Positions 35,071 to 42,100 of a DNA stretch of 64,000 nt are shown in pieces (the stretch's first letter is position 1; every line of letters begins with the position of its first letter). This DNA comes from JBDSZL01 sp039925145 (GTDB taxonomy: Bacteria > Acidobacteriota > Vicinamibacteria > Vicinamibacterales > SCN-69-37). Below the pieces are notes generated by a model. That model was given only the letters and a program-made list of their open reading frames with translations. It was not told the origin of the DNA and did not search any database. The position numbers and the translations under genes are program-made. The stretch lies in contig JBDSZL010000032.1 of the NCBI GenBank assembly GCA_039925145.1, positions 6,314-70,313 on the forward strand. The letters run 5' to 3'.

Positions 35071-36262
35071 AGGAAGAGAGCGAGGGGAGCGGCGCGCGCA
35101 CGGAAGGAAATCGATACCGTTCGGTCACCACCTGTTCCACCGCCTCGGTCAAGAGCCCGGCCACATCGAACGCGCGCTCGGCGCGCTCCACGGCCGCCGG
35201 CAAGGCGCGCGTCGCCGGACTGCGCGGCATGAAGAGCGTGCAGCAGTCCTCATCGGGAAGGATCGAGGTCGCATAGGTGCCGATCGATCGTGCATCGCGC
35301 GTAATCTCATCCTTGTCCATACCGACCAGCGGCCGCAGCACGGGCAGCGCCGACACGGCCCCGACAACCGCCATGTTGTCCACTGTCTGCGAGGCCACCT
35401 GGCCGACCGCGTCGCCCGTGACGAGCGCGTGTGCACCCGACCGGCGTGCCAGCTCCTGTGCAATGCGCAACATCATGCGCCTGTAAATGACGACCCTCAG
35501 CGGGGGCGGCACCGCGACGAGCACCTGTTGCTGGATGCCGGCAAACGCCACCAGATGCAGCCGCGAGCTGAGCTGGTAGCGCGTCAGCGTGCGCACGAGT
35601 TCGCGGGCCTTGTCCTGCGACGCGTTCGACAGCACCGGATAGGAATGAAAGTGGACGAAATGCGTGCGGCAACCGCGACGGATGAGACGCCACGCGGCCA
35701 CGGGCGAGTCGATGCCGCCCGAGAGCAACGCCATCACCTTGGCTCCCGTCCCGACGGGAAGCCCACAAGCGCCCGGCATCCTGTCGAGGAACAGGTACGC
35801 CTCGTGCGTCAGCACCTCGACGCGAATGACGTATTCGGGATTCGACAGATCGACGCGCCATCCGGTGGCCTGCTGTACGCGGCCGCCAATCTCGCGCTCG
35901 ATCTGCGGCGACGGCACAGGAAACCGCTTATCCGCGCGGCGCGCCAGCACGCGAAAGCTTTGCGCCTGTCGCCCCGCGATTCCAGCCACGACGGCGTCGC
36001 CGATGAGCCCGACGTCTGCCTGCAGCTGCTCCGCGAGCGCGAAGTTGCCGATGCCCGGTATGCAGCTGAGGCGCGACGCGATCTCGCCCCAGTCATCGGC
36101 CGACTCGAAGGTCACGACAATCCGGCCGACGACAGCCGCAATGCGGGAGACGCGCAAGTCGACGAGTGCCGCGCGCACGTTGCGCACCAGCGTCTGGATG
36201 AACCACGACCGGTTGCGGCCTTTCAGCGCGAGCTCGCCGTAGTGAATGACGACCGATGACAT
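35066..36262 (-). CDS. thiI: tRNA 4-thiouridine sulfurtransferase, rhodanese-less
   Basis: A 398-residue enzyme that thiolates U8 of tRNA; in some organisms ThiI also feeds thiazole synthesis. Residues 1-60 are the N-terminal ferredoxin-like domain (VVIHYGELALKGRNRSWFIQ), 60-165 the THUMP domain, and the PP-loop is AKVMALLSGGIDSPVAAWRL. The end has VTGDAVGQVASQTVDNMAV and LPDEDCCTLFMPRSPAT, with the Cys of the ATPase domain. The C-terminal rhodanese domain of E. coli ThiI is missing, as in Bacillus and archaea, so another sulfur donor is needed. ATG at 36262 follows CATAAT by 7 bases. Confidence 0.94.
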   Translation of the reverse strand: MSSVVIHYGELALKGRNRSWFIQTLVRNVRAALVDLRVSRIAAVVGRIVVTFESADDWGEIASRLSCIPGIGNFALAEQLQADVGLIGDAVVAGIAGRQAQSFRVLARRADKRFPVPSPQIEREIGGRVQQATGWRVDLSNPEYVIRVEVLTHEAYLFLDRMPGACGLPVGTGAKVMALLSGGIDSPVAAWRLIRRGCRTHFVHFHSYPVLSNASQDKARELVRTLTRYQLSSRLHLVAFAGIQQQVLVAVPPPLRVVIYRRMMLRIAQELARRSGAHALVTGDAVGQVASQTVDNMAVVGAVSALPVLRPLVGMDKDEITRDARSIGTYATSILPDEDCCTLFMPRSPATRALPAAVERAERAFDVAGLLTEAVEQVVTERYRFPSVRAPLPSLSSL

Positions 36263-36269
36263 CGTGATG

Positions 36270-36275
36270 ATTATG
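36270..36275 (-). promoter_or_regulatory. Candidate -10 (CATAAT) of thiI
   Basis: CATAAT lies 7 bases before the thiI ATG and overlaps the TAA stop codon of hpnE, the same arrangement as at def. Confidence 0.45.
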
Positions 36276-37725
36276 AGGCTACGGAGCGGTCGCTGGCCGG
36301 CGTCCCGCGCGGTGGCCGGCCCAGGCGCCGCAGCGCCAGATCGGCGGCCAGGTGCCCGCTCTGCACGGCGCCTTCAATCGTGGCGGGTAAGCCAGTGTCC
36401 GTCCAGTCGCCGGCCAGGAGAAATCCTTCGAGCCGCGTGACAGCACCCGGCCTGCGCGGACGGCCGGGCTCGAGTGAGAATGTCGCGCGCTGTTCCCGGA
36501 CGACCACCGATCGGCGAAGGTCGCAGTGGCGAAGCGCGGGCAGCGCGGCACGCACGTGCTCGAGCGCTGCGCGGGTGATGGCCTCGTTGTCGAGCCCGAC
36601 CAGTCGAGTGGCACCGCTCGCGACGACACTCAGGTGTCCGGCCTGCTGTCCGAAGATCGCGCTCTTGTCGAAGACCCAGTGCATTGGGCCGTTCAGCAAC
36701 CCGACGAACGTGGCCGGCAGAATCGCATTCGCCAGCCAGAGGTTGACGGTCACGATCGGCGAGCTCTTCATCCGGGCCGCATCGGACACGAGCGTGTCGA
36801 GCTCTGCGGGAATGGCATCGTCCCAGAGCCTGTCGACCGCGTGCCATGGAACGGCGCCAATCACGAGCCGAGTGGCCACGGTGACCCCGCCCACGTCGAC
36901 GCCTCGCACGTGGCCACGTGCATCGAGCCGCACACGAGCCGGGGCGCGCAGGTGAACCTGGCCGCCCCGCGCTTCGATGTAGGCGGCGGCGGGGCGCGCA
37001 AAGAGCTCGTCGAGAGGCACGGTCGCGAGGCCAATGCCCGCGTCCTGCCGGCTGGGCCCAAAGAGTTCCGCGAGCACGCGCGCGAACGGCTCGACTCCGG
37101 CGGTGTCGGCCGACTGATTCAATGCAGCGATGGCCAGCGGGTCCCAGAGCCACTCCCGCAGCGCCGCCGACTGGCCGCGCGCTGTGAGCCACTGCGTGAC
37201 CGTCTGGTCGCCTGCCACGTCAGCCACGGCCGCGGCGGCCGCGCGCGGACCACGACGCCGCGCGTCGATCAGGAAGCGACCGAGCCGCAGGGCGCTGAGC
37301 CGGTCGCGCAACGGAAGGCCGCGCCACGACAGCACGCCGGCCAGCAGATGCCAGGGCGCCGGCAACGACGGGCACAGCAGCTCGCGCGGCGGGCCGTCGC
37401 CATTCGCGACGACCAACCGCAGTTGTGGTTGCAGCGGCGCCAACGACGCGGTGCCAATCTCGCGAAGGAAGGCGTACGTCTCTCTGTAGCAGCCGAAGAT
37501 CACGTGCTGCCCGTTGTCGACACGCTCCCCTGTCACACGATCCGTGAATGCCGAGGCGCGGCCGCCAAGCCTCGGCGCCTCTTCCAGCACAACCACCTTC
37601 AATCCAGCGCCCGCCAGCCGGACTGCGGCACTCAGTCCAGCAAAGCCGGCGCCGATGACGACCACGTCCGCGCTGTTCGCTGCGTCGTCACGGCCTAGGC
37701 TGCCGTTCACCGCGTCCGCCACCAC
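36271..37725 (-). CDS. hpnE: Hydroxysqualene dehydroxylase
   Basis: A 484-residue FAD enzyme of the amine-oxidase/phytoene-desaturase family that reduces hydroxysqualene to squalene. The FAD site is DVVVIGAGFAGLSAAVRL followed by VVVLEEAPRLGGRASAF; GERVDNGQHVIFGCYRET is typical of HpnE. The C-terminal FAD block is FLLAGDWTDTGLPATIEGAV. It is the last gene of hpnC-hpnD-hpnE and overlaps hpnD by 19 bp if the GTG at 37725 is used; later in-frame starts are possible. Confidence 0.93.
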   Translation of the reverse strand: MVADAVNGSLGRDDAANSADVVVIGAGFAGLSAAVRLAGAGLKVVVLEEAPRLGGRASAFTDRVTGERVDNGQHVIFGCYRETYAFLREIGTASLAPLQPQLRLVVANGDGPPRELLCPSLPAPWHLLAGVLSWRGLPLRDRLSALRLGRFLIDARRRGPRAAAAAVADVAGDQTVTQWLTARGQSAALREWLWDPLAIAALNQSADTAGVEPFARVLAELFGPSRQDAGIGLATVPLDELFARPAAAYIEARGGQVHLRAPARVRLDARGHVRGVDVGGVTVATRLVIGAVPWHAVDRLWDDAIPAELDTLVSDAARMKSSPIVTVNLWLANAILPATFVGLLNGPMHWVFDKSAIFGQQAGHLSVVASGATRLVGLDNEAITRAALEHVRAALPALRHCDLRRSVVVREQRATFSLEPGRPRRPGAVTRLEGFLLAGDWTDTGLPATIEGAVQSGHLAADLALRRLGRPPRGTPASDRSVAS

Positions 37726-38531
37726 GTCTGAATGGCGAGACTGGCCTGACGAGGGCGAGGGACCCGAATCAACTGAGAGAAGACGTCGAACTGCGCCCGC
37801 TCGATCCGCTGGAGCAGCTCCCAGTAGACGGCACGCATGATCTCGGCGGCGACGAACCGCGGCGCGTCGCCCTTCGGCAGCGCGCGCACAGCGCGCGTGA
37901 AGAACACGCGTGCACGAGCGGCCTGGTGGTCGAGCGCGGCTCGCACTCCGGGCGATCTCACACCGTGGCCACTCTCCGCCACCTCCCGCGCCACGTCATC
38001 CCACGAACAGCCGAATCGTGCGAGGTCTTCGGTTGGGACGTACCGGCGGCCGTTACGAAAATCCACGCCGACGTCACGGAGAATATTGGTGAGCTGCAGA
38101 GCGACGCCGAGATCGCGCGCGTAGGTGAGCACCGCGGCATCCTGATACTCGAATATCTCCGCGCAGATCAGACCAACCGCCGAGGCCACGCGATGACAGT
38201 ACGGCTCGAGCTCAGCAAACGTGGCGTACTCGCGTGGCGTGGCGTCCATGGCCACACCGTCGACGAGAGCGTCGAACTGATCGCGCGGCAAGTGTGCGGG
38301 GCCGACCCACGGCTGGAGCAGTCGCCCCTCGGCCGTGGCCGGCGTCGCGCCAGTAAATACGCGTTCGACCTCCGACCGCCAGCCGCTCACCGCCGCAGAA
38401 ACGCGCGTCGGGTCGGCCTCGAGATCGACGCTGTCGTCCACAGCCCGACAGAAATCGAACACGGCCGTAATCGCCTGACGCTTCGGCTTCGGCAGCGCCA
38501 GAAACGAGAAATAGAAACTCGTTTGTCTCAT
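37707..38531 (-). CDS. hpnD: Presqualene diphosphate synthase
   Basis: A 274-residue all-helical prenyl synthase that joins two farnesyl diphosphates to presqualene diphosphate. It opens RQTSFYFSFLALPKPKRQAI, with FCRAVDDSVDLEAD as the first Asp-rich motif and LGVALQLTNILRDVGVDFRN as the second, then GRRYVPTEDLARFG. The SFYFSFLALPKPKRQAI start is characteristic of HpnD rather than HpnC. It begins 19 bp after the hpnC stop. Its product feeds HpnC and HpnE to squalene, the precursor of hopanoids. Confidence 0.94.
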   Translation of the reverse strand: MRQTSFYFSFLALPKPKRQAITAVFDFCRAVDDSVDLEADPTRVSAAVSGWRSEVERVFTGATPATAEGRLLQPWVGPAHLPRDQFDALVDGVAMDATPREYATFAELEPYCHRVASAVGLICAEIFEYQDAAVLTYARDLGVALQLTNILRDVGVDFRNGRRYVPTEDLARFGCSWDDVAREVAESGHGVRSPGVRAALDHQAARARVFFTRAVRALPKGDAPRFVAAEIMRAVYWELLQRIERAQFDVFSQLIRVPRPRQASLAIQTWWRTR

Positions 38532-38550
38532 GCGGTCGTCGCCGTCGGGG

Positions 38551-39414
38551 TCATCGCCATGTCAGCACGTCCCAGCCGAGCAGGACACCGTCGCGCCAGG
38601 TGAGCGAAGGACGCGTTCGCCGCACGTCATAGTGAGCTTGCTCCAGACGATCGAGAATCCGAACGCCGCCGAGCCATGTCGCCCGCAATTCCCAGCGCAG
38701 CCTGCCCCTTACCGACGAAGCGACCGCGCGGCCATCTTCGAATAAGGCCCGCGTGCGCCGCCCGGCCTCCCCGAGCGCCAGCTGCCAGGCAAGTGGCCAT
38801 TCGCCCGAGAGCAGATCGCCTTCGCGCGCCTGGGCAAGCGTGAGCACATCTCCTGGCACGTAGATCCGCCCCTTCTCGAGGTCGCGGGCGAGATCCTGCC
38901 AGAAGTTGGTGAGCTGCAGCGCCGTGCAGACGGCGTCCGAGAGACGATCCAGCTCGGGGTCACGGTAGCCATGAATTCTCAGGAGCAGCCGCCCCACGGG
39001 ATTGGCCGAGCGCCGGCAATAGTCAATCAACTGCTCCCAGGTCGCGTAACGCTTCACGCTGACATCCTGCGCGAAGGCGTCGATCAGATCGTCGAAGAGT
39101 TGCGGCTCCAGGTGAAATGTTCGAATCGTCGCAGCGAGCGCCACGAACACGTCTCGTGTCTCCGATGGCGCCTCGTCGAAACGACCTTCCGCTGCCAGGC
39201 GCAGTCGAGCTCGCCATTGCTCCAGCAGCTGCAGGCGCTCGACATCGCTCCGCTCTCCCTCATCCGCATAGTCGTCTGCGATACGCGCGAATGCATATAC
39301 GGCGGCCACGTGATGGCGAACCTGCTTCGGCAACAGCACGGAGGCCACTGGAAAGTTTTCGTAATGCTGCCGTGCGATACGCAGGCAGGTCGAGTAGGCG
39401 GGGTCGATCACCAC
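38551..39414 (-). CDS. hpnC: Hydroxysqualene synthase (squalene synthase-like)
   Basis: A 287-residue member of the squalene/phytoene synthase family that converts presqualene diphosphate to hydroxysqualene. Motifs are AVYAFARIADDYADEGERSD (first Asp-rich site), FAQDVSVKRYATWEQLIDYC, GRLLLRIHGY and ALQLTNFWQDLARDLEKGRI (second site). HYENFPVASVLLPKQVRHHV is characteristic of HpnC. It overlaps the end of the adenosyltransferase gene by 7 bp and heads the hpn genes. Squalene-hopene cyclase is not in the window. Confidence 0.93.
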   Translation of the reverse strand: MVIDPAYSTCLRIARQHYENFPVASVLLPKQVRHHVAAVYAFARIADDYADEGERSDVERLQLLEQWRARLRLAAEGRFDEAPSETRDVFVALAATIRTFHLEPQLFDDLIDAFAQDVSVKRYATWEQLIDYCRRSANPVGRLLLRIHGYRDPELDRLSDAVCTALQLTNFWQDLARDLEKGRIYVPGDVLTLAQAREGDLLSGEWPLAWQLALGEAGRRTRALFEDGRAVASSVRGRLRWELRATWLGGVRILDRLEQAHYDVRRTRPSLTWRDGVLLGWDVLTWR

Positions 39415-39965
39415 TCCACTTCTGGGGCACCGCTATCGGCATTCGCCTTGCGGGCCATGACGAACAGCAAATCCGAAAGGCGGTTGACGTACACCAGGAT
39501 GATCGCTTCGACGACGTCAGGTCCGAGACCGACGATTCGCCGCTCCGCCCGACGACAGACCGTTCGTGCCAGATGGAGGAGGGCCCCTGGACGCGACCCG
39601 CCTGCCAGGATGAAGCGGCGCAGTGGCGGCAATTGCGTCTCCATCGTGTCGATCCAGCCCTCGAGGCGCGCGACGTCCTCTGCGCCAAGAGCCACCTTCT
39701 CGACGCGCGACGCGATCCGGTGGCGCGGATCGGCCAGATGTGCGCCGAGCGCGAACAGATCGCGCTGCAGGTGCTCGAGCATCGGCACGAGCTCGCCGCC
39801 GTCAAGATGCGCCCGCACGACACCGAGCCAGGACGCGAGCTCGTCGACGTCGCCGTACGCCTCCACCCGCGTGTCGGATTTCGAGACGCGCGTGCCATCG
39901 AAGAGCCCGGTGTCGCCCGCGTCTCCGGTGCGCGTGTAGATCTTGGGAAGGGGTCTGTTGTCCAC
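39408..39965 (-). CDS. Cob(I)alamin adenosyltransferase, PduO type
   Basis: A 185-residue ATP:corrinoid adenosyltransferase that makes coenzyme B12. It starts with YTRTGDAGDTGLFDGTRVSK, the ATP-binding block, followed by VEAYGDVDELASWLG. The second block is CRRAERRIVGL with NRLSDLLFVMARKAN, as in PduO enzymes. The start is the GTG at 39965 with GAGG close upstream; the longer open frame is antisense to mutY. It overlaps hpnC, so the B12 and squalene genes share a transcript. B12-dependent radical-SAM hopanoid enzymes exist, but no such gene is seen here. Confidence 0.93.
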   Translation of the reverse strand: MDNRPLPKIYTRTGDAGDTGLFDGTRVSKSDTRVEAYGDVDELASWLGVVRAHLDGGELVPMLEHLQRDLFALGAHLADPRHRIASRVEKVALGAEDVARLEGWIDTMETQLPPLRRFILAGGSRPGALLHLARTVCRRAERRIVGLGPDVVEAIILVYVNRLSDLLFVMARKANADSGAPEVEW

Positions 39966-39983
39966 GGCCTCTGCGAGTCGCCC

Positions 39984-39990
39984 TATTATG
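39984..39990. promoter_or_regulatory. Symmetric -10 serving mutY and the PduO gene
   Basis: TATTATG on the plus strand gives TATTAT 6 bases before the mutY GTG. The other strand of the same seven bases reads CATAATA, a -10 for the leftward PduO gene with a leader of about 13 bases. The two divergent transcripts would start within about 25 bp. Confidence 0.45.
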
Positions 39991-39995
39991 GCACC

Positions 39996-40706
39996 GTGCC
40001 GCGACGCCCTAAGCCGCCTGCTCTGCCCGATCCGGCAGCCCGACGCTGGTTTCGACAACGCCTGCTTCGCTGGTATCGCCAGCACGGGCGTGCGCTGCCC
40101 TGGCGTGAGACGCGCGACCCCTACGAGATCCTCATCTCGGAGGTCATGCTGCAACAGACGCAAGTCGATCGCGTGCTACCCAAGTACCGCGAATGGCTCG
40201 ACCGATATCCGACCTTTGCCTCGCTCGCCGACGCGCCGGAACCAGAAGTGGTCCAGACGTGGTACCCGCTCGGTTACAACATCCGGCCGCGGAGGCTCCA
40301 GGCAATCGCCCGCGAGGCAGTGAACCGCTACGGCGGCACGCTGCCAGACGATGAGGCAACGCTGTTGTCATTCAAGGGGATCGGCGCGTATACGGCGGGC
40401 GCGGTCCGGAGCTTTGCCTTCGGCAAACGCGCCGCCATCCTGGATACGAACGTGGCGCGCGTGCTCTTCCGCGTCTTCGTCGGCAAGGGCGAGCCGGGCG
40501 CGCACGCCATGAAGCAGCATCTGTGGGACGTCTCGTGGAGTGTGCTGCCCCGCCGCGACGTGTTCGATTTCAATCAGGCGTTGATGGACTTCGGGGCCAT
40601 GGCATGCCCCGCCCGAGCGCCCATCTGCCCCACGTGCCCGCTCTCATCGCGATGCAAGAGCTACCCATTCCAGGCTCCGCCGCGCGTGGCACGGGACGCT
40701 TCATGA
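39996..40706 (+). CDS. mutY: A/G-specific adenine glycosylase, catalytic part only
   Basis: A 236-residue base-excision enzyme that removes adenine opposite 8-oxoguanine. It has GRALPWRETRDPYEILISEV, VMLQQTQVDRV, the HhH region LLSFKGIGAYTAGAVRSFAF, the catalytic Asp in AAILDTNVARVL and the Fe-S cluster Cys pattern C-x6-C-x2-C-x5-C in CPARAPICPTCPLSSRC. The usual C-terminal MutT-like domain, which reads 8-oxoguanine, is absent: the protein stops 9 residues past LSSRCKSYPFQ. A separate Nudix gene follows with a 4-bp ATGA overlap. The start is a GTG 6 bases after TATTAT. Confidence 0.94.
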   Translation: MPRRPKPPALPDPAARRWFRQRLLRWYRQHGRALPWRETRDPYEILISEVMLQQTQVDRVLPKYREWLDRYPTFASLADAPEPEVVQTWYPLGYNIRPRRLQAIAREAVNRYGGTLPDDEATLLSFKGIGAYTAGAVRSFAFGKRAAILDTNVARVLFRVFVGKGEPGAHAMKQHLWDVSWSVLPRRDVFDFNQALMDFGAMACPARAPICPTCPLSSRCKSYPFQAPPRVARDAS

Positions 40707-41113
40707 CGCGGGCGCCGATTGTCGTGGTGGCGGCCATCGTCGAACGGGCGAACCTGATTCTGGTGACCCGCCGGCTCGATGGCACGCACCTGGCCGGGCT
40801 CTGGGAGTTTCCTGGCGGCAAGTGCGAGCCCGGAGAGACGCACGAGCAGTCGCTCGCGCGCGAGTTGCGCGAGGAGTTGGACGTGGTCGCGCAGGTCGGT
40901 CCCGAGCTGTTCACAGTCCAGCACGACTACGCGGACCGTACAGTGAGATTGCACTTTCGCTACTGCAGTGTCGAAGGAGAGCCTCGACCGATGCTCGGAC
41001 AACAGATCCGCTGGGTGACCCGCGAGGAACTCAGCGGCCTGGAATTTCCGGCCGCGGACCGCGAGCTGATCGAGCGCCTGCGACACGAGCCGGCGTGGAA
41101 ACCCGGGGCCTGA
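40703..41113 (+). CDS. Nudix hydrolase, MutT type (probable 8-oxo-dGTP diphosphatase)
   Basis: A 136-residue Nudix protein. The Nudix box is GGKCEPGETHEQSLARELRE followed by ELDV, intact except for Asp in place of the final Gly. The N-terminus APIVVVAAIVERANLILVTR and the GLWEFPGGK step match MutT, which cleans oxidised dGTP from the pool. It starts inside the end of mutY (ATGA), so the pair is translationally coupled. Its stop abuts that of the convergent ygfZ without a gap. The intact box argues for a real hydrolase rather than a mere DNA-reading domain. Confidence 0.9.
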   Translation: MTRAPIVVVAAIVERANLILVTRRLDGTHLAGLWEFPGGKCEPGETHEQSLARELREELDVVAQVGPELFTVQHDYADRTVRLHFRYCSVEGEPRPMLGQQIRWVTREELSGLEFPAADRELIERLRHEPAWKPGA

Positions 41114-42100
41114 CTACGTCGTCACCATCGTCACGACTGCCTTGGCGCCGGAGTCGGCCACTGTCAATTGCTCACCTACTTGCGCGTGATCGCTGCGCAG
41201 ATACGCGAGCGCGATGAGCTGACCTGACGAAGGGTCCACCGTGGCACTCGTCACGCGCCCCGCGTCGGCGCCCGAGAGGCTGCGCAACGTAGCGCCCACC
41301 AGGGCCGCGCCATCCTGTGCGTCGGCAAAGGCAAGCATGACGAGCCGCCTGGCGACGCGCCCGCCGCCGCGGTGCAGCATCCGGATGATGATTTCCTGTC
41401 CGACGTAGCACCCTTTGCTCGTGCTGATGGCCCGGTCGAGCAGGCCCGCTTCGAGGGGAATGGTCTCTTCGGTCAATTCGGCACCCCACGCCGGCCTGGC
41501 GGCCAGAATGCGCAGCGTCTCCATGACCTCGGGGTTGACCGCGCGGATTCCTGCCGACTCGAGTCTTTCGATGACCGCCTGTCGATCGCGAACCGCACCG
41601 AAGAGTCTGAATACAGGAACGAGGGCGCCACCGCCTTTCGACACGAACCCTCCGCCCCAGTCCGTTTGCCACGACTCGGGGAGGCGGACAAGCGTCTCAG
41701 GGTCGGATCCCAGCGCGCGGGCAAGCGCGCAGGCCGCCTCGGGGCCGACAACGCCCAGTTCGTACAACTGCAACGACTCGTCAGCGATCTGCACCTCTTC
41801 GGCGAACACCAGTCCGTCGAGTCGGGCCGCGAGCCCAGGCGCCACCCCTGGCGCGACGCACACGAGAAGGTGATCGCCCCGGTGGAGGACCTCCAGGTCG
41901 GCGATCATCCGCCCGTTCGGCGTGAGATACGCGCTGTAGACCCCCTCGCCTGCTGCGAGCTTGGCTACGTCGTTGGTCAGCAGCGCCTGGAGAAATGGTA
42001 CGGCGTCGCGACCGTCGACCCGAATGCGGCCGCGCGCGTCCAGCGCGGCCCAGCCGGCGCCCGTCTCGATGGTGCGATACTGATCGGCGATGCTGTTCAA
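41114..42100 (-). CDS. ygfZ: YgfZ/GcvT-like folate-binding protein
   Basis: A 328-residue protein related to the glycine-cleavage T protein that helps mature or repair some Fe-S enzymes. The signature KGCYVGQEIIIRMLHRGGGR contains the KGCYxGQE motif with the reactive Cys. The N-terminal half has RIRVDGRDAVPFLQALLTND and VYSAYLTPNGRMIADLEVLH. The likely start is TTG at 42100 with GGGCAGGGA upstream. The radical-SAM enzyme MiaB depends on it in E. coli; none is nearby. It overlaps head to head with the exported hydrolase gene by 11 bp. Confidence 0.9.
   Translation of the reverse strand: MNSIADQYRTIETGAGWAALDARGRIRVDGRDAVPFLQALLTNDVAKLAAGEGVYSAYLTPNGRMIADLEVLHRGDHLLVCVAPGVAPGLAARLDGLVFAEEVQIADESLQLYELGVVGPEAACALARALGSDPETLVRLPESWQTDWGGGFVSKGGGALVPVFRLFGAVRDRQAVIERLESAGIRAVNPEVMETLRILAARPAWGAELTEETIPLEAGLLDRAISTSKGCYVGQEIIIRMLHRGGGRVARRLVMLAFADAQDGAALVGATLRSLSGADAGRVTSATVDPSSGQLIALAYLRSDHAQVGEQLTVADSGAKAVVTMVTT
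42076..42081 (+). promoter_or_regulatory. Extended -10 (TGCGATACT) of the exported hydrolase gene
   Basis: GATACT lies 8 bases before the ATG at 42090 and is preceded by TGC, giving an extended -10 arrangement. No Shine-Dalgarno follows. The element lies within the 5' part of ygfZ on the other strand. Confidence 0.45.
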
